From the NCBI GenBank assembly GCA_031373665.1, contig JANMMZ010000029.1, positions 21,757 to 85,756 of the forward strand: 64,000 nucleotides of DNA, in the 5' to 3' direction. This stretch comes from M3007 sp031373665 (GTDB lineage Bacteria; Bacteroidota; Bacteroidia; Chitinophagales; Saprospiraceae). The notes beneath the pieces were generated by a model, which worked only from the letters and a program-made list of their open reading frames with translations, made no database searches and was not told where the DNA came from. Both the position numbers and the translations under genes were made by a program. The stretch's first letter is position 1. Each line of letters starts with the position of its first letter. Positions 31,645-41,054 of this stretch are shown here, in pieces.

Positions 31645-34170
31645 ATGCTGCCAACTAAAAAAGATCTACTCGAAGATCAAAATCCATTGATTGAAAACGT
31701 GAGCGCCGACGCGATTCGGTTTCAAATGCCGCAACCGACCAATTACTCGGCATTTCAATCATTACTTTCTGTGCTCAGTCTGGTACTCTTAGGTGGGGTG
31801 AGCGTTTATTTGTACCTAAAAATAGAGCATCAGCCCTTATGGGTTACCCTTCCCTTCCTACTTTCCGCATTTGGAGCGGGGTTAGGTGTTGTATTGGAAT
31901 TGGGGTTGTTGGTGACAGGAACGCCCTTTCAACTGATGCGGAGTCGTTTTACTACTTCCATCGAGATGTTCCGTTTTTTAAACCTTGCGCCGTTGGCCGG
32001 GAGTATATTCTTCTTCATTTGCTCATTCGCCATTCAGGATGAGGGGCTTCGCATGGCATTGTTGTATATTTCTGGTTTCATGACATTTGCGCTGGCTCCT
32101 GCGCTGTATTATGGCGGCTCAAAAGCCATCCTTCCACTGATCATATTGGCAATTCAGGTCGCTCAACTTGTTATCGTATTAGCATCTGGTATATTGCGAA
32201 CACCTTATCACTTGGTGGGTATTTTCTTGATTGCTCAGGCTGTGACACAGGCAACGGCATTTATCGTTTCCACGCAAACACCCCTCAAGAGTACTGGTTT
32301 TCATGTGCTCAGCACCGCTTCTGGATATTTATTGTTTCTAGCCATCATGGAAGCCTTAAAAATCAATCCAAGAATTATTCAGGAAAAGACCATCGCTGTT
32401 ACGGCAAATCCGCTCTTTTTTTGGGGTTTTATTGCCGTTTGTATGGCCGGAGTTATGTTTACCATGAAGGCTTCCACTTCGACCTATAATAACTGGCGTT
32501 CCAAAGTAAGTAACCTGATCTGGTCACTTCAGTATTTTTTACTGATCAGTGCCAAGCGGTTTCCTATTCCGAAAAATTTAAGTGAATTGTATAAAAACGG
32601 TACTCCAGCACCCAGTAAATTAAAGCCTTACTATCAACAACATCCTGAATATTTGCCAGAAGCATTGACGATTCCAGCAGTGGAAAGAATAGAAGGGAAT
32701 GTAACGGCATTTGGAACATTAGTCAAGAAGGCAAAGAAAGCATTTAAGGTCATCGCCTTGCTGGATCATGTCTTTCCGCAAGCCGACTCCACGATGCCGC
32801 TTAAGAGCAAGCCGCGCATGAATATCTGGAGCGATGGCAGCGATATTTATCCGACTATTTTTACTAAAACACTGTTTGGATTCAGCCTTCCCATCAAGCA
32901 TTTCAAAATAACACCCCCACCTGCTATTGATGCCTTCAAGGAAGGCCAGTTGCTGGCTTATCTTGGAGCATTTGGAATCGCCAACCCATTCTTAAAAAAA
33001 GCACCCGATCGTAAAGGTTATTTAATAATGGATTTTCGGTTTCTTGAAAAATATGAAACCAAACCAGATTATGAGCCTTATGGAGGCATTGCTTATTTTA
33101 AAGTAAACAGCGAGAAAAAAAGATTGGAACTTACCTCTATAATAACGCCCAGAACCAATACGGAAATAGCAGTAAATCCTATGGATACCTCGTTTAGACG
33201 GGCAGAAAGCATGATTCTTGCTTCTATGTACTATCAAGTGATCAGTGGTAAGCATCTATCCGATATTCACATGACCTATAACCTGCTCGAAGTGGTATTA
33301 CACAATGCTTTTGATGCGCAGGGTCAGTTCAATCATCCGTTAAGAACATTCATGTATTTGCACCTATTTTCGCATGAATTGGCTGAGGAATTGACTACCG
33401 AACACTTGGTACAAGATGGTGCTGTTTTCACTCAGATTTTTGCTACTACACATGATGCTTTGATCAATCACCTCACCGATGAGTACCATAATTTTGAATA
33501 CGCCGATGATGAGGACTTTGAATACCGTGCTGAAATCATGAAAATGAACAATAATGAGATATTACCTAAGGCTTGCATCAATTGGGAATTGGAGTACGCT
33601 CATATCTGGCAGTGGTATGCTGATAGCCTAATAAATATTATTTATAAAAATGATGCAGAAGTTCAAAACGATAAATACTTGCAGGATATGCTCCGTGGGT
33701 TAAAGGAGGTCTATTTCAATGGATTACCCACCCGTCATGATGACTTACAAACGAGAAAGGGAGTATCACGATGGGCCTCGGATACTATACATCACCTAGT
33801 TGTCCGCCATCAGGTATATGGCACTTCTGGCATCAATTCTGCGATGGATCCGCGCATCAGTTCGCCACAAATCCCGAAAGATGGCGGCACCCCTGGCGTG
33901 GATGAATGGCGTTCATTTCTCAGCGTGGGCTTAGCAACGGCTTGCTCCCGCTTTACCTTATTGTTAGGGTCAAACGACGAGAAATTCGTGTACTTATTGG
34001 ACGGTGTTGATGTGAAATACAAAGATAAAATGGCGGTAGTCTTTGAAGGCTTACATGACAAATTGGTGGATTTGGACAAAAAATGGACAAGTAATTCGGA
34101 AGAACTGGAGTTCAATTATAATTATTTCCGTGCAGTGCCTTCTGTGATGCGTACAGGGGCAGGTTATTAG
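31645..34170 (+). CDS. Membrane-anchored lipoxygenase-like protein
   Basis: 841 aa in two parts. Residues about 40-285 form roughly seven TM segments. Residues about 330-841 are soluble and show the order of lipoxygenase landmarks: FKEGQLLAYLGAFGIANPF (about 430), YEPYGGIAYFKV, then HLSDIH (His537 and His542; lipoxygenases bind iron with H-x4-H) followed by HPLRTF (HP at 564) as in lipoxygenases, and a later RHQVYGTSG (His722) where the second iron-ligand pair is expected, with AMDPRISS after it. The residue four after His722 is Gly rather than His/Asn and the protein does not end in Ile, so two usual ligands are missing. The PLAT domain of eukaryotic lipoxygenases is replaced by membrane helices. 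I infer a divergent fatty-acid dioxygenase or a relative; the neighbouring patatin could supply free fatty acid. Confidence 0.55.
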   Translation: MLPTKKDLLEDQNPLIENVSADAIRFQMPQPTNYSAFQSLLSVLSLVLLGGVSVYLYLKIEHQPLWVTLPFLLSAFGAGLGVVLELGLLVTGTPFQLMRSRFTTSIEMFRFLNLAPLAGSIFFFICSFAIQDEGLRMALLYISGFMTFALAPALYYGGSKAILPLIILAIQVAQLVIVLASGILRTPYHLVGIFLIAQAVTQATAFIVSTQTPLKSTGFHVLSTASGYLLFLAIMEALKINPRIIQEKTIAVTANPLFFWGFIAVCMAGVMFTMKASTSTYNNWRSKVSNLIWSLQYFLLISAKRFPIPKNLSELYKNGTPAPSKLKPYYQQHPEYLPEALTIPAVERIEGNVTAFGTLVKKAKKAFKVIALLDHVFPQADSTMPLKSKPRMNIWSDGSDIYPTIFTKTLFGFSLPIKHFKITPPPAIDAFKEGQLLAYLGAFGIANPFLKKAPDRKGYLIMDFRFLEKYETKPDYEPYGGIAYFKVNSEKKRLELTSIITPRTNTEIAVNPMDTSFRRAESMILASMYYQVISGKHLSDIHMTYNLLEVVLHNAFDAQGQFNHPLRTFMYLHLFSHELAEELTTEHLVQDGAVFTQIFATTHDALINHLTDEYHNFEYADDEDFEYRAEIMKMNNNEILPKACINWELEYAHIWQWYADSLINIIYKNDAEVQNDKYLQDMLRGLKEVYFNGLPTRHDDLQTRKGVSRWASDTIHHLVVRHQVYGTSGINSAMDPRISSPQIPKDGGTPGVDEWRSFLSVGLATACSRFTLLLGSNDEKFVYLLDGVDVKYKDKMAVVFEGLHDKLVDLDKKWTSNSEELEFNYNYFRAVPSVMRTGAGY

Positions 34171-34189
34171 ATTTTGTAAACAAATAAAA

Positions 34190-34219
34190 TAGGGAAGGGA
34201 TGTTGTCGTCCCTTCCCTA
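34190..34219. terminator. Terminator after the lipoxygenase-like gene
   Basis: TAGGGAAGGGA and TCCCTTCCCTA pair perfectly around an 8-nt loop, with AAAA flanks, 19 bp after the stop codon. Confidence 0.75.
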
Positions 34220-34328
34220 AAATAGCTCCAGTGGCCACATCAATTTGACAAACTTGCTTGGATAGAAATAAAAGACGAGTCTATTCTTTTGACCACTTGA
34301 GGCTAATTGAATTGCTGTAATGAATAGC

Positions 34329-34994
34329 CTATTCCCACCACTTCTCTTCCGGGAGCGGGGCTTCAATATTCAACACAATCTGCTGAACCGGGTGGATAAA
34401 TGACATAGATCGGCAATGAAGAGCTATAGAAGCATCAGGCAGGGGCTGGCTCGCTCCGTATTTGAGGTCGCCCAGTATCACACAGCCCATTTCAGCCAAT
34501 TGCACCCTGATCTGATGCGAACGCCCCGTGAGTGGGTTCACTTTCAGTAAGTAATGCTCGGAGGCGGTGCGTTCTATAAGTTTGTACTCGGTAATACTCT
34601 CTTTCGCATCACCATGAGGCTTTAGATAGGCTTTTACTAGATTTTTTTGATCGTCTTTGAGGAGAAAATGCCGCAATGTTCCAGTAGGTACTTCGGGGGC
34701 TTTCAGTACAATAGCCAAATAGGTTTTATCTACTTTTTTATTCCGAAACAACTCATTGAGCCGCCCAAGCGCCTTCTCGGTACGCGCAAACAAGACAGCC
34801 CCACTAACAGGGCGATCTATACGGTGGACAGGATGGAGATATACCGCCCCAGGTTTGTCATATTGCACCTTAATATAGGCTTTAGCCCAGTCAGTCAGCG
34901 TTTCATCGCCAGTTTGGTCGCCTTGTACCAACCAGCCGGCTGGTTTATTTACAGCCAGAATATGGTTGTCTTCATAGATAATAGTTGGTTTCAT
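34329..34994 (-). CDS. RluA-family pseudouridine synthase (TruC-like)
   Basis: 221 aa. RluA-family catalytic domain without an S4 domain: YEDNHILAVNKPAGWLV start, catalytic Asp in HRIDRPVSG (about residue 60), then NKKVDKTYLAIV and the HQIRVQLAEMG segment. The short length and RIDRPVSG form fit the TruC subgroup, which modifies tRNA U65 in E. coli, but RNA target cannot be assigned. Its start codon overlaps the stop of the PBP1A gene by one base (TAATG), so the two are translationally coupled. Confidence 0.88.
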   Translation of the reverse strand: MKPTIIYEDNHILAVNKPAGWLVQGDQTGDETLTDWAKAYIKVQYDKPGAVYLHPVHRIDRPVSGAVLFARTEKALGRLNELFRNKKVDKTYLAIVLKAPEVPTGTLRHFLLKDDQKNLVKAYLKPHGDAKESITEYKLIERTASEHYLLKVNPLTGRSHQIRVQLAEMGCVILGDLKYGASQPLPDASIALHCRSMSFIHPVQQIVLNIEAPLPEEKWWE

Positions 34995-37663
34995 TAGCCT
35001 CGGTCTTCGTTTTTATCTTTTTCCTTTTTCTTTTTGTCCTTGTCGTCGTCTTTATCTTTATCCTTGCCTTTGAAAGGAAAAATCGTCTTCAATAACCCTT
35101 TCTTCTCTTTCTTGGTATCATCTGATTTATTATCACCATCCTTCACCATTTCTACTTCTAATTCACCACCAGGGGTTTCTTCTATTGTTTTGGGGCCTCT
35201 CCATTTCGCCTCTATCGAATCTCTAAAGGTAGAGTCCTGCATTAAGGTATTGAAAGAATCTGGTTTGATACCGATCCAAGGGTAACAGCCAAGGGCATTG
35301 GATACTTCGGGTTTTGGATCTGGGAATTTTTCTTGAACCAACCGCCCTAATTTCTTGTCATTGGCCACTTTGTGCCAAAACCAAGCCACGATAGGCAACG
35401 CCATAGCAGAGCCTTGACCGAGCGTCATAGACCTGAATCGCACAGCAGGACTTTCGGCACCTACCCATGCACCTGTCACCATATATGGATTAAAACACAT
35501 AAACCAACCATCTGAGTTGTTTTGGGTAGTACCAGTTTTACCTGCGAAATCGGAGGTCAACCCATACCCACGACGCATACGCGATCCCGTACCACGGTCT
35601 ATTACGTTTTGAAGCATTTCTGTCATCAACGAAGCCTGATAAGGAGTCAGTGCTTCTACATTTGGTCCCAGTTTTGGGTTGAGCGAAAGTTCTTTTTTGT
35701 AATCATATATGACTACACCATCGCGATTGACGATTTTGAGTACGGTCACCGGATCAGGCCGAACGCCTTTATTGGCAATGGTGCCATATACCTTCATCAT
35801 ATCGTATAGGGATATATCGGCCGCGCCGAGGCTAATCCCGTATTCACGCTTGAGTTTGGTTGTTACGCCCATTTGAGCAGCCAAATCTATGGTTTTTTGA
35901 ATGCCCACTTTTTCTATAAGTTGAGCCGCCACCACATTCACTGATTTGGTTAAGGCGCCCTCCATGGTGTACCAGCCACCATACCGTTCGTCGGAGTTGT
36001 GGGGTTCCCAATCTATTATTTTTTTAATTTGATTTGGGAAATATTGGCAGGGCTTGATACTATCCCTGATGGCTGCTGCATATACAATAGGCTTAAAAGT
36101 GGAGCCTACTTGGCGTTTGCTGAGGTTGTGATCAAATTTAAACTGCTTAAAATTAATCCCGCCGACCCAAGCACGTACGTATCCAGTTTTATGATCCATT
36201 GCCATGAACCCGCAATTGAGCATCAAGAAATAATACCTAACCGAATCCAAGGGACTCATAGTGGTATCCACTTCCGATCCTCCATTTTTCCAACCGAAAA
36301 CAGTCATTTTTACCGGTGTTTCGAAGGCTTTCAAGGCCTCTACTTCGCTAAGTCCGGCTTCTTTGTAAGTATCCCAGCGTTGGCTGCGTTTTATTTGTTC
36401 TGTGATCCATTTGTCATCGCCCCAAGCCTTTTCTTGTTTGTAGTTTTTCCAGTGCTGATTAAACTGTTTTTGCAGGTCACCCATGTGCTTTTGCACGGCC
36501 TCTTCTGCATATTGCTGCATTTTACTGTGTACAGTAGTATATATTTTTAGGCCATCAGTGTAAAGATTGTACTTCGCACCATTTTCTTTCCTATACTTCT
36601 CTAGCAAATCGGGCATAACATCAGTACGCAGGTATTCCCTGAAATAAGTCCCCAATCCATCATTATTGCTATCCACATTGTAGCGTTTGGCACCCACGGG
36701 TTTCTTACTCAAGTCTTCAAATTCTTTTTCTGTCATGTGCCCATTGTTTACCATTTGGCGCATCACGATATTCCTTCTTTTCTTGGCATTTTCAGGGTTT
36801 CGCACTGGATTGTAAAGGGTAGAACCTTTGAGCATACCGACCAGCGCAGAGGCTTGATCCACCGATAGATCCTTGGGTTTTTTATTGAAATACTGTCGAG
36901 ATGCCACATTGATACCAAATATTTCACCTCCAAACGGAACTGTATTTAGGTAAAGACTTAGCAATTCGGGCTTGGTATAAACTTGTTCTAGGCGTACTGA
37001 GATAAAGTTTTCCCGTATTTTGCTCACGATAATCCCCAAGCCAGGAACCACATATTCTTTGCGGGGATAAAGATTTTTGGCCAATTGTTGGCTGAGCGTC
37101 GAGCCGCCGCCCAGTTCTTTTTTGCCAGAAAGCATACCATACCCTACGCGTACCCAACTTTGAAGGTCAATACCACTGTGTTCAAGAAAACGGCGGTCTT
37201 CTGTAGCAATAAGCGCATTGATGATATGATCTGAAACATTATCCAAAGAGATAGCCGTCCTGTTTTCAATAAAATATTTACCGATCATGATACTATCCAC
37301 CGAGTAAATTTCGGTAGAGTTGGCTGTTTCCACATTCTTTAGTTCCTCATTGGTTGGCAGGCTTCCAAATACGCCAACCCAAACACCCAAAACCAAGACC
37401 AACAAGGTGTTAAATCCCCACTTGAAAAGAGTCCCAATCCAACCTAAAATCCCTCCGATTAGAGGAAATTTAGTTTTGAAGTTGCCCCACTGCGTCCTTA
37501 CAGGTGCCGTAAAGCCCATCCAAGCATTGGTAAGGGGAGAAAAAAGCATCCTAACCGGAGCCGTTATTTTTGCCCAAAGCATAGCAATGGGAGCGAGCAA
37601 TACACCAAACCAGTTGGCGATGACGCGAATTTTATGGGTAATATTTTGAATAAAATTGCTCAT
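34994..37663 (-). CDS. Class A penicillin-binding protein (PBP1A type)
   Basis: 889 aa. Cytoplasmic N-terminus of about 80 residues, one TM (about 84-100), glycosyltransferase-51 domain with EDRRFLEHSGID (catalytic Glu155) and STLSQQLAKNLYP, then a transpeptidase domain with SxxK (Ser521, GSTFKP), SxN and KTG (709-711, FAGKTGTTQ). It polymerises lipid II and cross-links peptidoglycan in the periplasm. The C-terminal 50 residues are a low-complexity Lys/Asp tail. The N-terminal extension contains a repeated APVRM/APVRT motif, which is unusual. One-base overlap with the pseudouridine-synthase gene. Confidence 0.95.
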   Translation of the reverse strand: MSNFIQNITHKIRVIANWFGVLLAPIAMLWAKITAPVRMLFSPLTNAWMGFTAPVRTQWGNFKTKFPLIGGILGWIGTLFKWGFNTLLVLVLGVWVGVFGSLPTNEELKNVETANSTEIYSVDSIMIGKYFIENRTAISLDNVSDHIINALIATEDRRFLEHSGIDLQSWVRVGYGMLSGKKELGGGSTLSQQLAKNLYPRKEYVVPGLGIIVSKIRENFISVRLEQVYTKPELLSLYLNTVPFGGEIFGINVASRQYFNKKPKDLSVDQASALVGMLKGSTLYNPVRNPENAKKRRNIVMRQMVNNGHMTEKEFEDLSKKPVGAKRYNVDSNNDGLGTYFREYLRTDVMPDLLEKYRKENGAKYNLYTDGLKIYTTVHSKMQQYAEEAVQKHMGDLQKQFNQHWKNYKQEKAWGDDKWITEQIKRSQRWDTYKEAGLSEVEALKAFETPVKMTVFGWKNGGSEVDTTMSPLDSVRYYFLMLNCGFMAMDHKTGYVRAWVGGINFKQFKFDHNLSKRQVGSTFKPIVYAAAIRDSIKPCQYFPNQIKKIIDWEPHNSDERYGGWYTMEGALTKSVNVVAAQLIEKVGIQKTIDLAAQMGVTTKLKREYGISLGAADISLYDMMKVYGTIANKGVRPDPVTVLKIVNRDGVVIYDYKKELSLNPKLGPNVEALTPYQASLMTEMLQNVIDRGTGSRMRRGYGLTSDFAGKTGTTQNNSDGWFMCFNPYMVTGAWVGAESPAVRFRSMTLGQGSAMALPIVAWFWHKVANDKKLGRLVQEKFPDPKPEVSNALGCYPWIGIKPDSFNTLMQDSTFRDSIEAKWRGPKTIEETPGGELEVEMVKDGDNKSDDTKKEKKGLLKTIFPFKGKDKDKDDDKDKKKKEKDKNEDRG

Positions 37664-37846
37664 AGTAATTGAAAATCAATGATTTACACCAGATTTTCAT
37701 CAATAAATGTGTTTTAGAACGTGCGAAGGTAGAGAAAAAGGAATTGCCAGAGGATTAATTCTTTTTATTATTTCGTGTCCTTGAAAAAGATCTTTAAAAG
37801 TCTCTAAAAAAACCGATAATTTTGCGGCTCAATAAATATCAATACA

Positions 37847-38854
37847 ATGAACATAGCAGTTGCTGAAAAAAAACTTGAGAAGGTTGGATTTTTAGACTTG
37901 GAGGTTGACCCAACCTTAGACCTCGTTGCGGAAATCAATCGCTTGAAGAAAGAAAAAAACGCCGTTATTCTAGCGCATTACTATCAAGATTCTGATATTC
38001 AGGATGTTGCCGATTATATAGGGGACTCTTTGGGTTTGTCTCAAGAAGCGGCTAAGACCAAAGCCGATATCATTGTTTTTGCGGGGGTACATTTCATGGC
38101 CGAAACGGCTAAGATGTTGTCGCCCCATAAAAAAGTGTTACTACCCGATTTAAAAGCAGGTTGTTCGTTGGCTGATTCATGCCCGCCAGCCTTGTTCAAA
38201 AAATTCAAAGAGAAATACCCCGATCACATCGTGGTGAGTTACATCAACTGTACGGCTGAACTCAAAACCCTCACTGATATTTGCTGTACCAGTACCAATG
38301 CTGTCCAGATCATAGAAAGTATTCCCAAGGATCAGCCTATTATTTTTGCTCCAGATAAAAACCTAGGTGCCTATTTGATCAAAAAAACGGGCCGCGACAT
38401 GGTGCTCTGGAACGGGGCTTGTATGGTGCATGAAATATTCAGCCATGAGCGCATTGTCAAATTGCAACAGCGACACCCCAATGCTAAGTTTATAGCGCAT
38501 CCGGAGTGCGAAGCCCACATATTGGATATGGCCGATTATATAGGCAGTACTACTGGTTTGTTAAAATACACGATCAATGACCCTTGCAACGAATTCATTG
38601 TGGCCACAGAATCGGGTATATTGCACCAAATGCAAAAGTCAAGCCCTCACAAGACCTTTATCCCAGCACCGCCCAACAACAATTGTGCTTGCAATGACTG
38701 CCCGCATATGAAATTGAATACGCTGGAAAAACTCTATCTGTGTATGCAGTATGAATTGCCAGAAGTATTACTTCAAGATTGGGTGATCAATAAAGGTCGC
38801 GCTTCTATTGATCGCATGTTGGAGGTTTCCGCAAAAGCGGGTCTGATTAGTTGA
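37847..38854 (+). CDS. nadA: Quinolinate synthase
   Basis: 335 aa. Iron-sulfur enzyme condensing iminoaspartate with dihydroxyacetone phosphate in de novo NAD synthesis. Signatures: AVILAHYYQDSDIQDVADYIGDSLGLSQEA near residue 45-75, the three cluster Cys regions (KAGCSLADSC about 105, WNGACMVHE about 195, and NNNCACNDCPHM about 280) and HPECEAHILDMADYIGST. Length and end (ASAKAGLIS) are complete. A -7-like TAATTTTG lies at 37817-37824. The recR gene follows after 13 bp. No nadB is visible in the window. Confidence 0.97.
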   Translation: MNIAVAEKKLEKVGFLDLEVDPTLDLVAEINRLKKEKNAVILAHYYQDSDIQDVADYIGDSLGLSQEAAKTKADIIVFAGVHFMAETAKMLSPHKKVLLPDLKAGCSLADSCPPALFKKFKEKYPDHIVVSYINCTAELKTLTDICCTSTNAVQIIESIPKDQPIIFAPDKNLGAYLIKKTGRDMVLWNGACMVHEIFSHERIVKLQQRHPNAKFIAHPECEAHILDMADYIGSTTGLLKYTINDPCNEFIVATESGILHQMQKSSPHKTFIPAPPNNNCACNDCPHMKLNTLEKLYLCMQYELPEVLLQDWVINKGRASIDRMLEVSAKAGLIS

Positions 38855-38867
38855 ACCAAGCATTTAC

Positions 38868-39473
38868 ATGAATTTCTCGTCCAAACTTATTGAGCAGGCA
38901 GTAGATGCCTTTGCCAGCCTACCAGGCATAGGCCGTAAAACGGCATTGCGCCTTGTATTGCACTTGCTAAAACAAGATAAATCTTTCACAGAACAGTATG
39001 CCGCAGCCTTGGTGCATATGCGCGAAGGTATCAAAGACTGCAAAACCTGTCACAACCTTGCCGATGAAGACACTTGCCAAATTTGTGGTGACCGCCGCCG
39101 CGATCGCTCGGTGATCTGCGTGGTAGAAACCGTGCGTGACCTCATGGCAATAGAGGATACCAACCAATTTAGGGGTCTATACCACGTACTAGGTGGCATT
39201 ATTTCGCCCATTGAAGGCATTGGCCCAAGCGATCTTAACATTGATACATTGGCTCAACGAGTGGCCTTGGGAGAAATAAAAGAAATAATTATGGCCATCA
39301 GCCCAACCATTGAGGGCGAAACTACGATCTATTATATATCGAAGAAACTACAGGGCACTTCCGTGAACGTTAGTACCATTGCTAGGGGCGTATCTTTTGG
39401 CGGTGATCTCGAATATGCAGACGAAATGACACTCGGAAGGTCAATAGTATCTAGGATTCCGTACCATAGTTAA
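38868..39473 (+). CDS. recR: Recombination mediator protein RecR
   Basis: 201 aa, standard length. N-terminal helix-hairpin-helix (FASLPGIGRKTALRLV), C4 zinc finger with Cys58, Cys61, Cys70 and Cys73 (CKTCHNLADEDTCQIC) and a Toprim domain (about 80-175; ICVVETVRDLMAIE, HVLGGIISPIEGIGP). RecR works with RecO and RecF to load RecA at gapped DNA. It starts 13 bp after nadA and is probably co-transcribed with it. Confidence 0.97.
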   Translation: MNFSSKLIEQAVDAFASLPGIGRKTALRLVLHLLKQDKSFTEQYAAALVHMREGIKDCKTCHNLADEDTCQICGDRRRDRSVICVVETVRDLMAIEDTNQFRGLYHVLGGIISPIEGIGPSDLNIDTLAQRVALGEIKEIIMAISPTIEGETTIYYISKKLQGTSVNVSTIARGVSFGGDLEYADEMTLGRSIVSRIPYHS

Positions 39474-39607
39474 AAATTTGGCGAAATATTATTTGAATTT
39501 GGTCTATTTTATTAGCAATATAGAATGTTAATACGCCGTTATTGGTCGGTTTTCATAATATAGTTTGGTTTCACTGTTATACCTTTGCTCCTTGAAATTA
39601 TTATAAT

Positions 39608-41008
39608 ATGAAACAGTCAACGATTTCAAATCCTATTTCTATTCAAGGGGTTGGGCTTCATACTGGAAAAAGTGTTACACTGACGTTTAAACCGGCGGTA
39701 GCCAATTCAGGCTATCGGTTTCAGCGCGTTGATCTGCCAGAAGAGCCTATCATTGCAGCAGATGTCAAATTAGTGGTATCTACCAATAGAAGTACGACCC
39801 TCAAAAATGGAGAAGCACAAGTATCTACGGTAGAACATGTGCTTTCTGCATTGGCTGGCTTGCAGATAGACAACGTCTTGATGGAGATAGATGGCCCTGA
39901 GATGCCGATCATGGATGGCACATCTCTGCCTTTCGTAGAGGCGCTGAACAGTGTAGGACGTGAAACATTGGAGGCCGAACGCGAGTATTTTGTGATCACT
40001 GAACCGATTTCATACAAAGATGAGGTAACAGGAACCGAATTATTGGCATTGCCAAACGATCATTTTGAGGCAACCGTAATGATTGATTTTAAGTCAAAGG
40101 TGTTATTGCAGCAATATGCTTCGCTCGACAGCCTTGATAATTATCAGTCGGAAATAGCACCATGCCGCACTTTTGTGTTTTTGCACGAGTTGGAAAAACT
40201 ACTCGAACTGGGGCTAATAAAAGGTGGCGATTTGGATAATGCCATTGTGATTGCCGACCGCGAAATGGAACAGGAGGAATTGGATATTTTGGCTAAAAAA
40301 CTCAACAAGCCATCCATCACGGTGGATACAGCAGGGGTTTTGAATACTATAAAACTTCATTTTCAGAATGAACCTGCCCGGCACAAGTTATTGGACGTAG
40401 TAGGCGATTTGGCCTTGGTTGGAAAACCAATATTGGGTAAAATAGTGGCCAGCAAACCGGGGCATACTGCAAATGTAGAATTTGCAAAGATCCTTAAAAA
40501 GCGCATGTTGGAACAACGACGGTTGGTGGGCGTTCCAAAATATGACCCTGATAAAGAGCCAGTGTATGATATCAACGGAGTGATGAATCTTTTGCCTCAT
40601 CGGTATCCGTTTTTATTGGTTGATAAAATCATTGAAATCAGCGAGCAGCATGTGGTAGGTATCAAAAATATCACGATGAATGAGGCCTTTTTTCAAGGAC
40701 ATTTTCCGGGCAATCCAGTATTTCCTGGTGTGTTACAAATAGAGGCCATGGCACAGACAGGCGGCATTTTGGCACTCCACAACGTTCAAGATAAAGGGAA
40801 TTGGGATACATACTTCTTAAAAATAGATCATACTAAATTTAAAGCCAAAGTAAGCCCCGGTGACACCCTAATACTTAAATTAGAACTGATAGAACCTATT
40901 CGTAGGGGAATTGTTCATATGCAAGGTACAGCCTATGTAGGCAGTAAGATAGTTTCAGAAGGAGAACTCACGGCACAAATAGTACGCCGTAAAACAGAAA
41001 ACCTATAA
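39608..41008 (+). CDS. lpxC/fabZ: Bifunctional LpxC-FabZ fusion
   Basis: 466 aa. Residues 1-310 are LpxC, the zinc deacetylase committing UDP-acyl-GlcNAc to lipid A (VGLHTGKSV, zinc ligand His77 in VEHVLSAL, HKLLDVVGDLAL). Residues about 320-466 are FabZ, the 3-hydroxyacyl-ACP dehydratase (LLPHRYPFLLVDK, GHFPGNPVFPGVLQIEAMAQ with His365). The fusion is a known hallmark of Bacteroidota. lpxA follows after 46 bp, giving the usual lipid A cluster. A -7 element TACCTTTG lies at 39580-39587, just before the ATG. Confidence 0.97.
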   Translation: MKQSTISNPISIQGVGLHTGKSVTLTFKPAVANSGYRFQRVDLPEEPIIAADVKLVVSTNRSTTLKNGEAQVSTVEHVLSALAGLQIDNVLMEIDGPEMPIMDGTSLPFVEALNSVGRETLEAEREYFVITEPISYKDEVTGTELLALPNDHFEATVMIDFKSKVLLQQYASLDSLDNYQSEIAPCRTFVFLHELEKLLELGLIKGGDLDNAIVIADREMEQEELDILAKKLNKPSITVDTAGVLNTIKLHFQNEPARHKLLDVVGDLALVGKPILGKIVASKPGHTANVEFAKILKKRMLEQRRLVGVPKYDPDKEPVYDINGVMNLLPHRYPFLLVDKIIEISEQHVVGIKNITMNEAFFQGHFPGNPVFPGVLQIEAMAQTGGILALHNVQDKGNWDTYFLKIDHTKFKAKVSPGDTLILKLELIEPIRRGIVHMQGTAYVGSKIVSEGELTAQIVRRKTENL

Positions 41009-41054
41009 TCCATTAATTCTTAGTCTCAAAGCCAAGCAACTAACATTTTATTCG

